A DNA stretch of 64,000 bases from an uncultured SAR86 cluster bacterium (GTDB lineage Bacteria; Pseudomonadota; Gammaproteobacteria; Magnimaribacterales; AG-339-G14): contig CACPDB010000001.1 of NCBI GenBank assembly GCA_902632605.1, positions 182,693 through 246,692 of the forward strand. The letters are read 5' to 3'. The notes below the pieces were generated by a model. It was given only the letters and a program-made list of their open reading frames with translations, was not told the DNA's origin and did not search any database. Below, piece by piece: positions 26,701-33,470 of the stretch. The position numbers and the translations under genes were made by a program. Positions within the stretch are counted from its first letter, which is position 1; each line of letters begins with the position of its first letter.

Positions 26701-28163
26701 AGCTTGCAGTTAAATTTGATACTCCTCAAATTGCTTTTGGCATCACTCCCATTAGTTGTGCCTCTACTGCAGATTATGGATGTTTTTGGGGGGAGAATAC
26801 CAGCTCAAGTAATTGGATAAGTCCCACAGGTGCAATGATAACTTCATCGGATCCTTATAGAGGAAGAAATGATAATGATTTAAGTGGAAACATGACATTG
26901 GGAGTGATGCATGCAATGTCAGAAAATAATTCTCAGCAACCTAATGCTAAAAACTATCAAGTTGGTACGTTCAATCAAGCAGTGGTAAAACAAAATCAAA
27001 TTGATACTTCTGGAGCAGTCGTAGATAGCATTTCTTTAGATAATGGCTCCAATAGCTGGAGAGGATCTGTTGTTTCTTCATCAGATTCATGGAATGGATT
27101 TCTAAATGGCTTTCTTAATATTGATGATGGATACACACAATCAATAGAAGGAGAGCTGCAAATTAGTTTTGATGGTTCTAATGATAGACTTAAGGCAGTT
27201 TCCAATGATATTCAATTTTACAAGCTACCTTTTTTAGGTTCATCTGGACAACAAAATACATGGTTTAGGACAGGTGCAAATTCCACTCTTTTACCAACCT
27301 CGTATGGAACTCAATCTGCACAAAATTTAGCTCCAAAATCAAAAGGGCATTTTGTTTTACAATTTGGAGACGATGAAATAAATAATAGCAATAATGATTT
27401 TGCTCGTTCTGCTTACATAAATAAAAAAGTATTTGCAGCATCACTAAAAGATGACAATAAAGTCATTCGTTTTGGAGAATCAAATTTACAAGACAATGTT
27501 ATTTCACAAACCACTTCAGATAAAGCGGGTGCACTTGTAAGCTGGGAAACTCTAGACAATCCTGATAAAGACTATATAAGCACTGGGACTAATATTCCCG
27601 AACTCGATTATATGAGTTGGGGATTTTGGGCAATGGCTACCAATGATATTGCAGATAACTTATACAATGGAAATTTCTCTGGGGCTGGAGAACAAACAGC
27701 TGCTGTTCATTTGGGTACTTGGTTAGCTGGAGACTTACTAGATCCAACTGACATGCCGGTTAATTATCAGGCAACAATGGTTGGTGCTGCTATATTCAAT
27801 GTTTTCACCAGATTAAATGATAGTTCATATAGCTATACAACGTCTGGAAAGGCAGAGGCTACTTTAGATTTTTCTAGTACCGGTTCTTGGAACGGAACTA
27901 TGGTAATTAGTGAGGCAGATAAATTTGGACCAGATGCATATAAAAATTGGTCAGCCTCTTTTAATTTAGGAAATAATTCTTCCAATAAATTCAATAAAGC
28001 TTTCACATGTGACTCCACTGGAGGAAGTTCGGTTTGCTCTGCATTAAGAGGAGCACTCTATGGTACCAAGTCAAATTTAGAAATGGGAACACAATTCATC
28101 TATTCCAAAGAATCTCAAGATTCAATTTATATGGCGGAAGGAATATCTGTGCTTTCTGATTAA
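20790..28163 (+). CDS. Giant FecR-domain, cadherin-like secreted/surface protein (copy 2)
   Basis: Predicted 2,457-residue paralogue of the preceding giant. The signal peptide is clear, ending LSYA before QDEIGVAAAVN; starts at 20784, 20790 or 20805 all keep it, and none has a good ribosome site. Order: FecR domain (about 57-150, VDGTAFTIGPNS, TATVGIRGG); Glu/Ser/Thr-rich acidic stretch (about 210-640) with 48-bp repeats and then Thr/Ser/Pro-rich segments; cadherin-like repeats (about 717-1100); nidogen-like module (about 1357-1550, FTYYGDTFTHINVSENGYIKF); region with GQSLWYQVFKPTGKGVGLF; C-terminal barrel-like domain (about 2270-2457) ending LYGTKSNLEMGTQFIYSK. Domain order matches copy 1 throughout, but the sequence has diverged strongly and is more A/T-rich. 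Confidence 0.9.
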   Translation: MRQKHMNLLKTALIAVSFIVYPLSYAQDEIGVAAAVNTKTIDMVAYPGGSIENRNIDPGYKIISNRTIQTNKSGKAQMLLVDGTAFTIGPNSTVTLDKFIYDPATASGSLEVSAKGLVRLVGGKVTKKRPAIIKTSTATVGIRGGIAIVEASPEETKASFVYGVEMEVAPLENPDNSLVLTQVGLSVEVEAGSDEVEDPEVLTSEELDDYSDDFEGNEEPEDESDSEESENDSSESDDESETSNDSEDSEEESEESEESEEDSEETEETEENEESEEDSEETEETEENEESEEDSEETEETEENEESEEESQETEEAEETEEIEESEEDSEETEESEELEDTEETENEEVEEETESENVDDSEETNDSSTEEDTSETDETDSNQSSDSETQDDENSSDASNDSQEETTPQESADTEDEPSDNNTAAETTSSDEDPTSNDSSEKSVIDTDDDSQEQSSNNVESNDGVANETTSSDTSGNTSDSDSANDQFSEGSESEVETQPTSNKNQSTPDVQRPTATSTSSSDEASPPIQPNQGREIKDTPLTRPAEEPTTSPSQVTTSTSSDPVTVTQPVTATSSSDSVPLVQPSTSTSSSDSVPLVQPPTTTSSSDSVPLIQPAVATSSTETITLEPLTQETDPVIPEIDESLLDNFDISKNTSDTGIDDLTTAYDQGGELFFDDTQIETQEEEFIEEATEANEEVQIEEVQQEQKVEVVIEAQLSASTSFIKNDIEEDLSIGSSLGKIDVNYTGSEELRFVLGGNGSENFEIDNQGNIILKNNLDYEARQSYDLLVFTFLGDKSITNDLKFKVVDIDEEPVVDLNLLVNSLAENTATSFKIADIQIDDPEKNGISTSISGVDSAKVSISNSGEITLKESLDFETKENLEFVVSVFDGKNTVEKPISIQISNINDLTASVNLSSNQLHEGADIDSTVANINVVGDSTLKYSILGTDSSDFSVSSDGKIKLAKTLSYSSKNIYDLKLKVEGRNDSVEVPFTVIIKENEAPVISPNCLNGCSFDELTSIGTTLVESSRQDNDGDSISYGLVNDFGGKFSIDQNTGKVSLSNKLDFESQNSYTLQVRATDSKNLTDTKSVSLSVGNINIAPSASFNTDSVAVSKVNNIILIEEDIDEINDSNQKILQASSNFTDSSSTFSLSGPDASKFEINNLGEVRAKDLSNASSSGGIDVEVQRAYNITVTESRPDEPDGTQNITMFSQNVEDDAASVARYSGAFNSDSRVRFKASADRGVIGTQDNKAFRETILSKDDLARNNGVTSVSSKGHMRVNSGKIEVFSSTIENGNSENDVTSSDWKYEFPIDTDSSEESINTYAPNHDKFNETASFSPIDNDPTQNIIERVNQGNYYEAGEGIQTVLTHKLNVSGSGKVTNLQLPQNFTYYGDTFTHINVSENGYIKFSTNSSVADDVSGWQHGVPLMYLFDAADYDTANGWPDSYQVPTQYRGSNLSNTLFPIWSYFRAEANEKTDIRTLWNPTTKNYVIGFYNLSSTDHEDNKVNVEVVLNTVSGEIKFIYGDFGSNFQKFDSGSNTLIGISGDLSQSEYTQIYYCDQNEDCSNFGENDATSTFADHASRTTDRGVINSLYNSSLFTNHGAKKITDFSTLVFSPNGGSAYNFSYNDVTSNSFLNATDDGSLSGPTFTNSEITSSGRQGNNFNFLWMNLDKSAVNISYRAASESNPGGYNNNSPNYKDGSFGTADYANASYNLLEDQITIAGIPYSTSDFEKLITQYGSNSKRVVAFAPIPIEYTSKRKNPNLESLSYTNDKEHLKYFLPQFFSTDYLDPQFDGSDKLFDFDVLQENDYCQIPSSLNCTYAVNDLKNRDLQRPSSSVNASSAYNDNYSWVSIALSGQGTNEFIKTNRFSGSNNYVPEGQSLWYQVFKPTGKGVGLFVQLNFNCESGGPCSSAKPSYSTQSSYLSILLSDTDSRSNMPGYYIGDTGLAISGSQYFSYQRKSSRNITNDGELAVKFDTPQIAFGITPISCASTADYGCFWGENTSSSNWISPTGAMITSSDPYRGRNDNDLSGNMTLGVMHAMSENNSQQPNAKNYQVGTFNQAVVKQNQIDTSGAVVDSISLDNGSNSWRGSVVSSSDSWNGFLNGFLNIDDGYTQSIEGELQISFDGSNDRLKAVSNDIQFYKLPFLGSSGQQNTWFRTGANSTLLPTSYGTQSAQNLAPKSKGHFVLQFGDDEINNSNNDFARSAYINKKVFAASLKDDNKVIRFGESNLQDNVISQTTSDKAGALVSWETLDNPDKDYISTGTNIPELDYMSWGFWAMATNDIADNLYNGNFSGAGEQTAAVHLGTWLAGDLLDPTDMPVNYQATMVGAAIFNVFTRLNDSSYSYTTSGKAEATLDFSSTGSWNGTMVISEADKFGPDAYKNWSASFNLGNNSSNKFNKAFTCDSTGGSSVCSALRGALYGTKSNLEMGTQFIYSKESQDSIYMAEGISVLSD
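21561..21752 (+). repeat. 48-bp tandem repeat encoding a 16-residue acidic unit
   Basis: Copies start at 21561, 21609 and 21657, with a degenerate fourth from 21705. The unit encodes ESEEDSEETEETEENE-like sequence in giant protein 2. Confidence 0.93.
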
Positions 28164-28170
28164 ATTAAGG

Positions 28171-28198
28171 TTGAAAAAATAAGCGTTATCTATATTAT
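28171..28198 (+). promoter_or_regulatory. Possible promoter for the ion-channel gene
   Basis: TTGAAA (28171-28176), a 16-base spacer and TATTAT (28193-28198) end 9 bases before the ATG at 28208. If used, the transcript would be almost leaderless, which agrees with the absence of a ribosome site there. Confidence 0.4.
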
Positions 28199-28207
28199 TT
28201 CTGCTTC

Positions 28208-28969
28208 ATGAATAGATTCATAGATTTTTTCTTATCTATTAGGGATAGTAAGTTTTTTACCGGTCTTGTGATTGCAGTAATTGTTGCTTCAGCAATCTAT
28301 GCCGGAGCAAGCTCTTATAATATTCCTGCTGAATATATTCTAATATTGGATTACTTTGATTACGCTATAACGGTCTTCTTCTTAATAGAAATTCTGATAC
28401 GTATTTTTGCCGAAGTTAATCACCCAATTCGTTTTTTTAAAAATGGTTGGAATATTTTTGATTTAATTATTGTATTAGTAAGTCTAGTTCCTGTTGACGG
28501 AGCGGAAAGTGCTTTTGTTGCTCGTTTGCTGAGAATAGTTAGAGTACTTAGAATAATTACAGTCGTTCCTGCTTTTCGTCATATTGTTGAGTCCCTATTC
28601 AAATCAATGCCTCGTGTAGCTTTTATTGCTTTATTAATGTTCATCGTCATATATATTTGGGCTGCTATTGGTACCTTAATTTTCAGTGAAACCGATCCTG
28701 AGCACTGGCGTAATATTGGAATTGCAGCTCTGACACTAGCTCAGGTTGCAACATATGATGACTGGGCTGCCATAATGAGCAACGTCTTTGAAGTACACCC
28801 TTATTCTTGGATTTATTTTATAAGTTTCATTTTGGTTACCTCAGTAGTACTACTCAATATGGTTATAGGTATTATTGTGGATGTCATGAGTCGCGATGCC
28901 AGAGAAAATCTCTTTGATAATATCGATGCTAATGATCACATGGTGACTAAAGAAAACGAAGGTTTATGA
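28208..28969 (+). CDS. Single-domain voltage-gated cation channel (NaChBac/BacNav-like)
   Basis: The 253-residue protein has six predicted helices. S4 carries Arg at 106, 109, 112 and 115 in ARLLRIVRVLRIITVV. The pore region LTLAQVATYDDWAAI (175-189) aligns with the LTLFQVVTLESWAS filter of NaChBac. The filter is therefore TYDDW, with an Asp at the Glu position and a second Asp; engineered or natural DDW filters favour Ca2+, so selectivity could be for calcium (inference). S6 ends in LLNMVIGIIVDVM, followed by a short acidic tail. The stop overlaps the next gene in ATGA, so the channel and the reductase-like gene form one transcript. Confidence 0.92.
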   Translation: MNRFIDFFLSIRDSKFFTGLVIAVIVASAIYAGASSYNIPAEYILILDYFDYAITVFFLIEILIRIFAEVNHPIRFFKNGWNIFDLIIVLVSLVPVDGAESAFVARLLRIVRVLRIITVVPAFRHIVESLFKSMPRVAFIALLMFIVIYIWAAIGTLIFSETDPEHWRNIGIAALTLAQVATYDDWAAIMSNVFEVHPYSWIYFISFILVTSVVLLNMVIGIIVDVMSRDARENLFDNIDANDHMVTKENEGL

Positions 28970-29730
28970 CCTTCATTACTTACAGCACTTTTAATTATCT
29001 CCTCATTGCTTGGCTTGCTGTTGGTTTAATCGCTTTCGTTTATTTGTTCTTTCAAACCGCGCCTTATGGAAAACATGTTTCCAAAGGTTGGGGACCAGAA
29101 ATTTCAGCTAAAGCAGGTTGGATTATAGAAGAGTGCCCAGCTTTCTTCTTGATGTTAATCTTTTTCATCGTTGCTGGGGATTACACCAACCCCATACATG
29201 TTATTTTTACTTTTTTATATTGTGGTCATTATTTTAATCGAAGTTTTGTTTGGCCCATGCGCGCACAATCGACCGATAAAAAGATGCCTTTGATGGTGGT
29301 GTTCTCAGCCATTGGCTTTAATTTTGTAAATGTTTTTTTTCAAGGTACTTGGATATTCCTTTTGAGTGACTATAGTCACGGTTGGATTCAAACTATTCCT
29401 TTCTTTTTGGGCTTGTTTATATTTTTTATGGGTTTTTATATTAACGTTAGGTCAGATGAGATTATGATTAATTTGAGGAAAGAGAAGGGCGAAGGCTACC
29501 ACATTCCTGAAGGTTTTTTATTCAATAAGGTCAGTAATCCAAATTATTTGGGAGAATTTATTGAATGGTTAGGTTGGGCTATCATGACTTGGAGTTGGGC
29601 AGGACTAGTATTTTTCTTATGGACTGTTTGCAATCTATTCCCACGTGCTATTTCCAACCATAAATGGTACCAAGCAAAATTTGAAGATTATCCCAAAGAT
29701 AGAAAAGCAGTCATCCCTAATATCATTTAA
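28966..29730 (+). CDS. 3-oxo-5-alpha-steroid 4-dehydrogenase (SRD5A) family membrane protein
   Basis: The 254-residue polytopic protein aligns by eye along its length with eukaryotic steroid 5-alpha reductases: YGKHVSKGWGP, the RSFVWPMRA stretch near 91, FYINVRSDEIMINLRK (157-172), the GYHIPEGFLFNKVSNPNYLGEFIEWLGWA segment, and the terminal HKWYQAKFEDYPKDRKAVIP. The C-terminal part holds the NADPH-binding signature of the family. Such enzymes reduce a 4,5 double bond in 3-oxosteroids, but bacterial members may act on other isoprenoid or enone lipids. The start overlaps the channel gene by 4 bases. The substrate is unknown. Confidence 0.88.
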   Translation: MTFITYSTFNYLLIAWLAVGLIAFVYLFFQTAPYGKHVSKGWGPEISAKAGWIIEECPAFFLMLIFFIVAGDYTNPIHVIFTFLYCGHYFNRSFVWPMRAQSTDKKMPLMVVFSAIGFNFVNVFFQGTWIFLLSDYSHGWIQTIPFFLGLFIFFMGFYINVRSDEIMINLRKEKGEGYHIPEGFLFNKVSNPNYLGEFIEWLGWAIMTWSWAGLVFFLWTVCNLFPRAISNHKWYQAKFEDYPKDRKAVIPNII

Positions 29731-29777
29731 TTAATACGCTTTAAGTTTAGGTATAATTATTTGCTGAGGGACTGACA

Positions 29778-30179
29778 ATGACTAGACTCATTAGATATTC
29801 GTTGGGATTAATGTTTGCTTTTTTTAGCATCATGTCGTTCTTTATGATTTTTATTCCAGATGCAATTTTAGTCTTTCCTGGATCTAATTGGACTAGTGAA
29901 CAAATGGCTGAGTGGCGTTTGCGTACTATTTTACCCGCTTTTTATTTAACAATTTGCTATTTCATTTATCGTTATTTTTCTGGAAGAAACCCAACTTCAA
30001 CTATTTGGCCAATTTTAATTGTTATTTTCTTTTTCATGATGACGCAAATCATCAGTCTATTTAATAATTATTTTAGTTGGGTGCAGCTGTTTTCTTTATT
30101 CTTAACAATTTTGGTATTTTTATTATTGCGAGAAGCTCATAATCGCCGTAAAAATGAGATTTTTAATAAAGCGCTATAA
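29778..30179 (+). CDS. Small four-helix membrane protein, unknown function
   Basis: This 133-residue protein has four predicted membrane helices (about 7-27, 48-66, 76-95, 100-118) and a basic C-terminal tail. It resembles DUF4345-type proteins in size and topology, but I cannot assign it firmly. TATAAT at 29752-29757 could be its own -10 box, and GAGGG near 29765 a ribosome site. Its TAA overlaps the ATG of the next gene by one base, implying coupling. Confidence 0.7.
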   Translation: MTRLIRYSLGLMFAFFSIMSFFMIFIPDAILVFPGSNWTSEQMAEWRLRTILPAFYLTICYFIYRYFSGRNPTSTIWPILIVIFFFMMTQIISLFNNYFSWVQLFSLFLTILVFLLLREAHNRRKNEIFNKAL

Positions 30180-30598
30180 TGAATAATGATCCTTTAAGAA
30201 CCGGAAGTTGTTTGTGCAAACAAGTAACTTACTCTTTTCCTGCTGAAGACGTAGTTTCCGCTCATCATTGTCACTGTGAGGATTGTAAAAAATCTACAGG
30301 CTCAGGTAAGGCAACAATTATCTTGGTTCTTGATCAAGCCCTAAAAATTTCAGGAAAAATTAAATATTTTTCTGTGCTTGGCTCAGGCGGTAATAAAGTA
30401 AGTCGCGGATTTTGTGAGGCATGCGGCTCACCTTTAATCAGTAGCGTCGAAGGCTATGATGGTACTAAGTTTATTAAAGCAGGCAGTCTAGATGATTCTG
30501 CTTGGGTAAAAATAAATTCAAGTTTTTGGGGTGATACGGCTATGGACTGGTCCCCTTTAGATAATTCAATAGATAGTTTTAAACAAAATCCTGATTAG
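30179..30598 (+). CDS. GFA/CENP-V domain protein (Zn-binding, Gfa-like)
   Basis: The 139-residue protein shows the Cys pattern of the GFA fold: Cys11 and Cys13 in GSCLCKQVTY, Cys31, Cys33 and Cys36 in HCHCEDCKKSTG, and the GFCEACGSPL pair near residue 80. Members bind zinc and are annotated as glutathione-dependent formaldehyde-activating enzymes, though that activity is doubtful for most. The exact role is unknown. It overlaps the previous gene by one base and the next starts two bases later, so it sits inside a run of small membrane-protein genes. Confidence 0.9.
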   Translation: MNNDPLRTGSCLCKQVTYSFPAEDVVSAHHCHCEDCKKSTGSGKATIILVLDQALKISGKIKYFSVLGSGGNKVSRGFCEACGSPLISSVEGYDGTKFIKAGSLDDSAWVKINSSFWGDTAMDWSPLDNSIDSFKQNPD

Positions 30599-30600
30599 TC

Positions 30601-30888
30601 ATGTATCAAAGAATAGATTTACTAATCAAATATTATTTAAGACTTGTTGCAGCCATTTGGGTTGGGTTTGTCCCATTTTTATATTTGATTACTTATCTAT
30701 CGGGAGTGGAAAATATTTCCTTTATAGTTTTTCTTAATAGTGTTTTTGAATGGGTAATACTTTTGCCTTTTGGTTTTGATCAAAATATCCCTGAGGATTT
30801 TGTACCACTTATTAGATTTTTCTTTTGGTCTTTTTGGGTGCTGACTATCTCACGCTGGATTATAACTGGAAGACATTTTTACCAGTAA
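30601..30888 (+). CDS. Small membrane protein, unknown function
   Basis: The 95-residue protein has two or three predicted helices (about 12-33, 40-55, 67-88) and many aromatic residues. I recognise no family. The start lies two bases after the GFA-domain gene on the same strand, which is the main support for it being translated. Confidence 0.6.
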   Translation: MYQRIDLLIKYYLRLVAAIWVGFVPFLYLITYLSGVENISFIVFLNSVFEWVILLPFGFDQNIPEDFVPLIRFFFWSFWVLTISRWIITGRHFYQ

Positions 30889-30906
30889 AATTTCTAATAA
30901 TTCTCT

Positions 30907-31113
30907 CTATAGCAAGCCATTTATTAACTCCAAGACAATGTAGGTTAAGAAGCCAACAACCAAAGAACCAAAAAATAACATTAATGCAAAGAATACAATC
31001 TCCGTCCAGAGCCAGACAGTCTTCTTATCATTGAGTCTGATGTATATTTCCACAGCACCAAAGCAAATGGCAAATAGCGTTGCTAATAAAACTATAACAA
31101 TTACCTGATCCAT
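30907..31113 (-). CDS. Small two-helix membrane protein, unknown function
   Basis: The 68-residue protein has two strongly hydrophobic helices (2-25 and 38-64) separated by a charged loop with RLNDKK. No family recognised. On its strand TATAAT sits only a few bases before the ATG, so a leaderless transcript is possible. It is convergent with the preceding gene and divergent from the next small membrane protein. Confidence 0.55.
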   Translation of the reverse strand: MDQVIVIVLLATLFAICFGAVEIYIRLNDKKTVWLWTEIVFFALMLFFGSLVVGFLTYIVLELINGLL

Positions 31114-31133
31114 AGATGGATTATAATTGATTA

Positions 31134-31352
31134 ATGGGTGGATATGATTTTATGGTGGTCCTTTGGATTATCTTTATTGTGGTTGGTTTATTACGTATTA
31201 AAGATGATTACAAAGATTATAAGAATACAACGGCAAAAATGACTATCTCTATGGGAACTAAATTGAGCATGTTTACCGGCGGAATCGCAATGACGCTATT
31301 TGGAATAGGAGGCTTGGTTTACTTGCTCAATAATCCTAGTCTATTTTCTTAA
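31134..31352 (+). CDS. Small two-helix membrane protein, unknown function
   Basis: The 72-residue protein has helices at about 6-20 and 47-65 with a polar DDYKDYKN segment between them. Met7 (31152) is an alternative start with GGTGG ten bases upstream. No family recognised. It lies between another small membrane protein and tRNA-Gly(TCC). Confidence 0.55.
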   Translation: MGGYDFMVVLWIIFIVVGLLRIKDDYKDYKNTTAKMTISMGTKLSMFTGGIAMTLFGIGGLVYLLNNPSLFS

Positions 31353-31375
31353 TAACAAAATAATTCTCGTAGATG

Positions 31376-31381
31376 TATAAT
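31376..31381 (+). promoter_or_regulatory. Possible -10 box (TATAAT) for tRNA-Gly(TCC)
   Basis: A perfect TATAAT preceded by TG lies 20 bases before the tRNA. No good -35 element is visible at the expected distance. Confidence 0.4.
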
Positions 31382-31401
31382 CATTGCTCGTTTTGAGATT
31401 T

Positions 31402-31476
<75 letters not shown>

Positions 31477-31479
31477 TAA

Positions 31480-32790
31480 TTAATATTCTTTAAATAAATA
31501 ACCGGAAGTTAAGTGTACAAAAGCCTTAGCGCCTGTATCTAGGGATTCATCGCTTACTTCAAAATATGGGGAATGATTAACCGCAGCTTTTGTCCAATCC
31601 TTTCCTTCTGCAGTGACTCCTAAAAAGAAAAAGAAACTAGGTACTTGTTGAGCATAATAAGAAAAATCTTCTGCTCCCGTAGAAAGATCAGTTCGAACTA
31701 AAAATTCGTCTGAATCTATAACTTTTTTTAGCACAGGTAATACGCGCTCAGTCAAGTCAGGGTCATTAATTGTAACCGGATAATTATTACCATTAGGAAT
31801 AATTACTTCTACTGAAGCACCATTCATCATTGCTATGCTCTCTGCTAGGACAGTCATTTCCGAAATAATTTTATCTCTCATTTTAGGATCATAAGTTCTT
31901 ACTGTACCTTCCATAACAACTTCATCAGGAATAATATTACTCCTGACACCACCATGAATACTTCCAACCGAGATAACTGCAGGTAATTTTCTAATATCTA
32001 ATTTTCTAGAAACAATAGTGTTAAATGCATTGACTATCTGAGAACTTATCATAATAGGATCTACCCCAGACCATGGTGATGAACCGTGAGTTTGTTTACC
32101 TTTGATAATAATTTTCCAGGAATCTGCTGCAGCCATCGTGGGACCTTCTCGATAAGCAATGACCCCATCTGGAGCAGGATTAACATGCAATCCAAAAACT
32201 ACATCAGGTTTATTTTTATCAAAAATACCTTCTTTCAGCATCAATTTTGCACCACCTTCTTCTCCAACAGGAGGCCCTTCTTCGGCAGGTTGAAAAATAA
32301 ACATGATACTTCCCGCTATTCGGTTCCTATGTTTTGAAAAAAATTCCGCAACACCCATCAGAATTGCCATATGAGCATCGTGTCCACAGGCATGCATAAC
32401 ACCAACATCTAATCCATTAAAAATTGCTTTTTCTTTTGAGGCATAGGGTAAGCCTGTCTTTTCTACTACTGGCAAAGCATCCATATCAGCTCTCAAAGCG
32501 ACCATGGGACCAGGTTTACTTCCCTTAAGAATTGCAATTAAACCAGTTTTTGCAATACCTGTTTTTACTTCTAAGCCAAGAGACTTCAAATGATTTTCAA
32601 TATATTTAGCAGTCTTAAACTCTCTATTTGATAACTCAGGATATTGATGAAGATGATGTCGCCAAGTAGTAATTTTCTCTAAAAGAGCATCTGATTCGCG
32701 ATCGAACGCGTTAATCAAATATTTAGATGAGGAAAAAGATTGAAAAGATAATAAAAGAGAAATTATTAAAAAAGTTAATTTTTTTTTCAT
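31480..32790 (-). CDS. Exported M20D-family amidohydrolase
   Basis: This 436-residue enzyme has an N-terminal signal peptide (about 1-21, KKKLTFLIISLLLSFQSF). It then carries the M20D signature: RHHLHQYPELSNREF, ALRADMDALPVVEK, MHACGHDAHMA with the metal-binding Cys/His, QPAEEGPP and a late DFSYY. Relatives hydrolyse N-acyl amino acids (hippurate hydrolase, auxin-conjugate amidohydrolase). The signal peptide points to periplasmic scavenging of acyl-amino acids or similar amides (inference). Its ATG overlaps the stop of the upstream MBL-fold gene by four bases. Confidence 0.92.
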   Translation of the reverse strand: MKKKLTFLIISLLLSFQSFSSSKYLINAFDRESDALLEKITTWRHHLHQYPELSNREFKTAKYIENHLKSLGLEVKTGIAKTGLIAILKGSKPGPMVALRADMDALPVVEKTGLPYASKEKAIFNGLDVGVMHACGHDAHMAILMGVAEFFSKHRNRIAGSIMFIFQPAEEGPPVGEEGGAKLMLKEGIFDKNKPDVVFGLHVNPAPDGVIAYREGPTMAAADSWKIIIKGKQTHGSSPWSGVDPIMISSQIVNAFNTIVSRKLDIRKLPAVISVGSIHGGVRSNIIPDEVVMEGTVRTYDPKMRDKIISEMTVLAESIAMMNGASVEVIIPNGNNYPVTINDPDLTERVLPVLKKVIDSDEFLVRTDLSTGAEDFSYYAQQVPSFFFFLGVTAEGKDWTKAAVNHSPYFEVSDESLDTGAKAFVHLTSGYLFKEY

Positions 32791-33440
32791 TTGAATAATT
32801 GGTCCGCAACATAAGGATTAGTTAAACGTTCCTGTCCAAAAGTTGAAATAGGACCATGACCAGGAACAAAAGTGACATCATCTCCTAGAGGCCATAATTT
32901 ATCTCTTATTGCATCAAGTAAAGCTTGCATGTTACCTCTGGGTAAGTCAGTTCTGCCAATTGAACCTTGAAATAAAACATCACCTACGATGGCCAATCTC
33001 GACTCAGGATGATGGAATATAACATGTCCTGGAGTGTGACCAGGACAATGATAAACATCTAATTTTTCACCATCAATATCAATTTGATCTCCCTCAACTA
33101 ACCATCGATTTGGCACAAAGTTTTTTGCCGCATCCAAACCAAAGCGTTTCGCTTGTTCCTCTAGAGTGCTGACGAGAAATTCGTCTTCTTTATGAGGTCC
33201 TTCGATCTCAACTCCATATTTTTGAGCCAATTCTAAAGCTCCTCCTGCATGATCTAAATGACCATGGGTAATAAAAATTTTTGATAATGTTAGGTCTTGT
33301 TCTTGGATAAAATTTTCGATAGCGGGTAGATCGCCTCCAGGGTCATTAACAACTGCAATTTTTGAACCTTCTTTCCAAATGACGCTACAGTTTTGTTGTA
33401 AAGGTGTAACAGGAATGATCGCCGCTTTTAATGTAGCCAT
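32787..33440 (-). CDS. MBL-fold metallo-hydrolase (glyoxalase II-like, YcbL type)
   Basis: The 217-residue protein has the metallo-beta-lactamase motif THGHLDH (58-64), the HCPGHTPGH segment near 130, the GDVLF Asp near 152 and VPGHGP near the C-terminus. Size and motifs fit the single-domain glyoxalase II-like group that hydrolyses thioesters such as S-lactoylglutathione. Substrate not determined. It is divergent from the epoxide-hydrolase-like gene, with only 30 bases between start codons, and overlaps M20D by four bases. Confidence 0.9.
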   Translation of the reverse strand: MATLKAAIIPVTPLQQNCSVIWKEGSKIAVVNDPGGDLPAIENFIQEQDLTLSKIFITHGHLDHAGGALELAQKYGVEIEGPHKEDEFLVSTLEEQAKRFGLDAAKNFVPNRWLVEGDQIDIDGEKLDVYHCPGHTPGHVIFHHPESRLAIVGDVLFQGSIGRTDLPRGNMQALLDAIRDKLWPLGDDVTFVPGHGPISTFGQERLTNPYVADQLFK

Positions 33441-33470
33441 AGTAAAAAAAAACTGACATTATTATAACCT

